NCBI GenBank assembly: GCA_027621335.1
Contig: JAQCAN010000028.1
Coordinates: 1 to 16,339 of the forward strand
DNA: 16,339 nt
Source of the DNA: Bacteroidota bacterium
GTDB lineage: Bacteria > Bacteroidota > Bacteroidia > Flavobacteriales_D > JABDKJ01
Reading direction: 5' to 3'
Below the pieces are notes generated by a model, which saw only the letters and a program-made list of their open reading frames with translations, was not told the origin of the DNA and searched no databases. Every line of letters starts with the position of its first letter. Position 1 is the first letter of the stretch. Shown here one piece after another: positions 16,201-16,339 of this stretch. The translations under genes were made by a program, and so were the position numbers.

Positions 16201-16339
16201 ACCTTGACGGTGACCGATGCGAACGGTAACGAGAGCCTCTGCAGCTTCACGCTGACGGCTCAGGACACCATCGCTCCGGTGATCTCTTGCCCTGGGGACA
16301 TCACTCAGAATACAGATGACGGTATGTCTACTGCTGTGA
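13276..16339 (+). CDS. Giant SprB/HYR-repeat surface protein, probable T9SS adhesin (3' end outside window)
   Basis: The frame is open with no stop from 13276 to the window end (1,021 codons, incomplete). The start is uncertain. ATG 13276 has TAGG about 8 bases upstream and gives an Arg/Lys-rich lead (eight basic residues in 36) before the hydrophobic MLMFFAWTCIMFLSIPLF. ATG 13384, preceded by AAGAGG, starts exactly at that signal segment but has no basic n-region. Numbering from 13276: two SprB repeats (76-220), four HYR-like 75-residue repeats, the first lacking its opening 20 (221-500), then divergent HYR-like modules starting near 501, 579, 664, 745, 829, 912 and 1001. Most modules share xDNC or D/NG, TVTDxxGN and VxDxxxP. 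Such proteins are surface-exposed adhesins in Bacteroidota and usually end in a T9SS sorting domain, which would lie downstream. Role as an adhesin is inference from family. Confidence 0.88.
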   Translation, partial: MANHYPDCTVLYRRKADKRAPGTSARTAGTCRTRGHMLMFFAWTCIMFLSIPLFSSPKSASDALLILLSETHMDATCNGVNDGSIDLTILGGVPPYTIDWDNDGTGDNDDAEDISGLAAGDYTVAVTDALSEVQSITVTISEPAVLASSETNVDVSCFGANDGSIDLSITGGTAPYTIDWDNDGTGDNDDTEDLSGLAPGDYTVLVTDFNGCTTGLTVTISAPTAIDNCIGAMSATTSSPTTFNTQGTYSVTWVFNDGNGNALTQNQLVIIADVTDPVPSIAVLPDIIEECSTTLTAPTAMDNCSGIIVGTTMAPMSYNVQGIYSLNWTYNDGNGNITIQSQNVIIDDVTAPVPVVASLPDAVAECSATLTAPSAMDNCSGSLTATTSDPTSYSVQGAYIVTWIYEDGNGNSSTQTQKVTIEDNTAPVPDVASLPAVNAPCDATLSAPTATDNCIGTIVATTSDTLYYDMQGSYNVTWTFADGHGNSAVQTQTVNIMDSSAPTAVCQAATIDIGGTGVVTLDPALIDGGSIDNCPGWTLSVSPSTFSAIGSYSVTLTVTDVAGNTDDCTVTLTVIDTDPPICLTVDTTLYLDASGFVGINSIDLDGGSTDNGIIISYLASDTLFGCEDLNFPTAPNPITLTLTDNGGNSSSCISQVTVLDIISPTAICQDITVQLDINGTYTLIPSAIDNGSWDACGIDTMYVDIDTFDCSDAGFTRNVNLTVEDQSGNSSSCIANVTVEDNILPVMSCTPAITVNNDPGMCGAIVNYTVPAVTDNCSSSIVAQPASGHNPGDFFPLGTTWVGYYAANPSNGATVTCWFPITVNDVESPVVTCPMNDTVPSNSSCQAVLLDYRPQLSATDNCTPAVALNIIQSPSPGNTITGSTTVTFTVTDFRGNTSQCSMLVVVEDTTDPQIDPLSCPGDQTVYLDDDCEFTIGDFTGSLTVTDNCTPMSSLSIVQDPIAGTVMTGHNASELITLTVTDANGNESLCSFTLTAQDTIAPVISCPGDITQNTDDGMSTAV
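13501..13935 (+). repeat. Two tandem SprB-type repeats
   Basis: Two copies with a period of exactly 80 codons (13501-13740 and 13741-13935, the second cut short by the next repeat type). Each has C(N/F)G-x-NDGSIDL, GG-x-x-PYTIDWDNDGTGDNDD, then GLA-x-GDYTV-x-VTD. The shared protein sequence is strong but many third codon positions differ, so the duplication is not recent or has been kept by selection on the protein. The acidic DNDGTGDNDD loop looks suited to bind calcium. Confidence 0.85.
13936..14775 (+). repeat. HYR-like repeats with exact 75-codon period
   Basis: Three full units of exactly 225 bases (14101-14325, 14326-14550, 14551-14775) follow one unit of 165 bases (13936-14100) that lacks codons 1-20. 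The unit pattern is (A/D)PVP...LP....C..TL(T/S)AP(T/S)A.DNC.G......T.......(Q)G.Y...W...DG.GN......Q.V.I.D. Cys16 and Cys29 recur in each full unit and probably form a disulphide. No insertions or deletions separate the full units. Confidence 0.88.

Noticed and set aside
13287..16250. Minus-strand open frames opposite the adhesin
   Set aside because: Short frames antisense to a long repeat-coding frame, with no motif or neighbour support.

Overview
The window looks like a chromosomal segment of a flavobacterial-type Bacteroidota, probably an aquatic Flavobacteriales or Cryomorphaceae-like lineage. Four things point there: proteins with SprB and HYR repeats and a type B (CHU_C) sorting domain of the type IX secretion system (T9SS); a short-chain-dehydrogenase-type threonine dehydrogenase; a TsaB ending typical of the phylum; and a promoter matching the Bacteroidetes TTTG/TAnnTTTG pattern. 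No tRNA, rRNA, CRISPR array or insertion sequence was seen.

Layout. Positions 2-1258 (+) hold the C-terminal part of a YyaL/SSP411-type protein. It converges, with overlapping stop codons, on a run of ten minus-strand genes from 11005 down to 1255. In transcription order these are a multi-pass membrane protein, purQ, udk, an SDR-type threonine dehydrogenase, a secreted MORN_2-repeat protein, cysS, a small four-helix membrane protein with a GldL-like HLPGA motif, a TolC-family outer membrane protein, a lipoprotein efflux adaptor and tsaB. Most spacers are under 100 bases, and several neighbours overlap or nearly touch. A 59-residue single-pass membrane protein (11070-11249, +) diverges from the first membrane gene and converges on purD (12534-11257, -), which has a good Bacteroidetes-type promoter.

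The right end (12.7-16.3 kb, +) is different in character. A short secreted protein with a T9SS type B sorting domain is broken by two frame changes. It is followed by the N-terminal ~1,020 residues of a giant repeat protein (two SprB repeats, four 75-residue HYR-like repeats, and at least seven more divergent HYR-like modules) that runs off the window without a stop.

How the genes fit together. purQ and purD serve de novo purine synthesis and udk pyrimidine salvage, forming a nucleotide cluster around the membrane-protein pair. cysS and tsaB serve translation (tRNA charging and t6A modification). TolC plus adaptor form two thirds of a tripartite efflux system, with no inner-membrane pump in the window. 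The right-hand region is a surface adhesin locus that presumably depends on T9SS for export. I see no clearly novel multi-gene system. The most noteworthy structures are the chimeric repeat architecture of the adhesin, the frameshifted sorting-domain gene beside it, and the divergent membrane-protein pair between purQ and purD.
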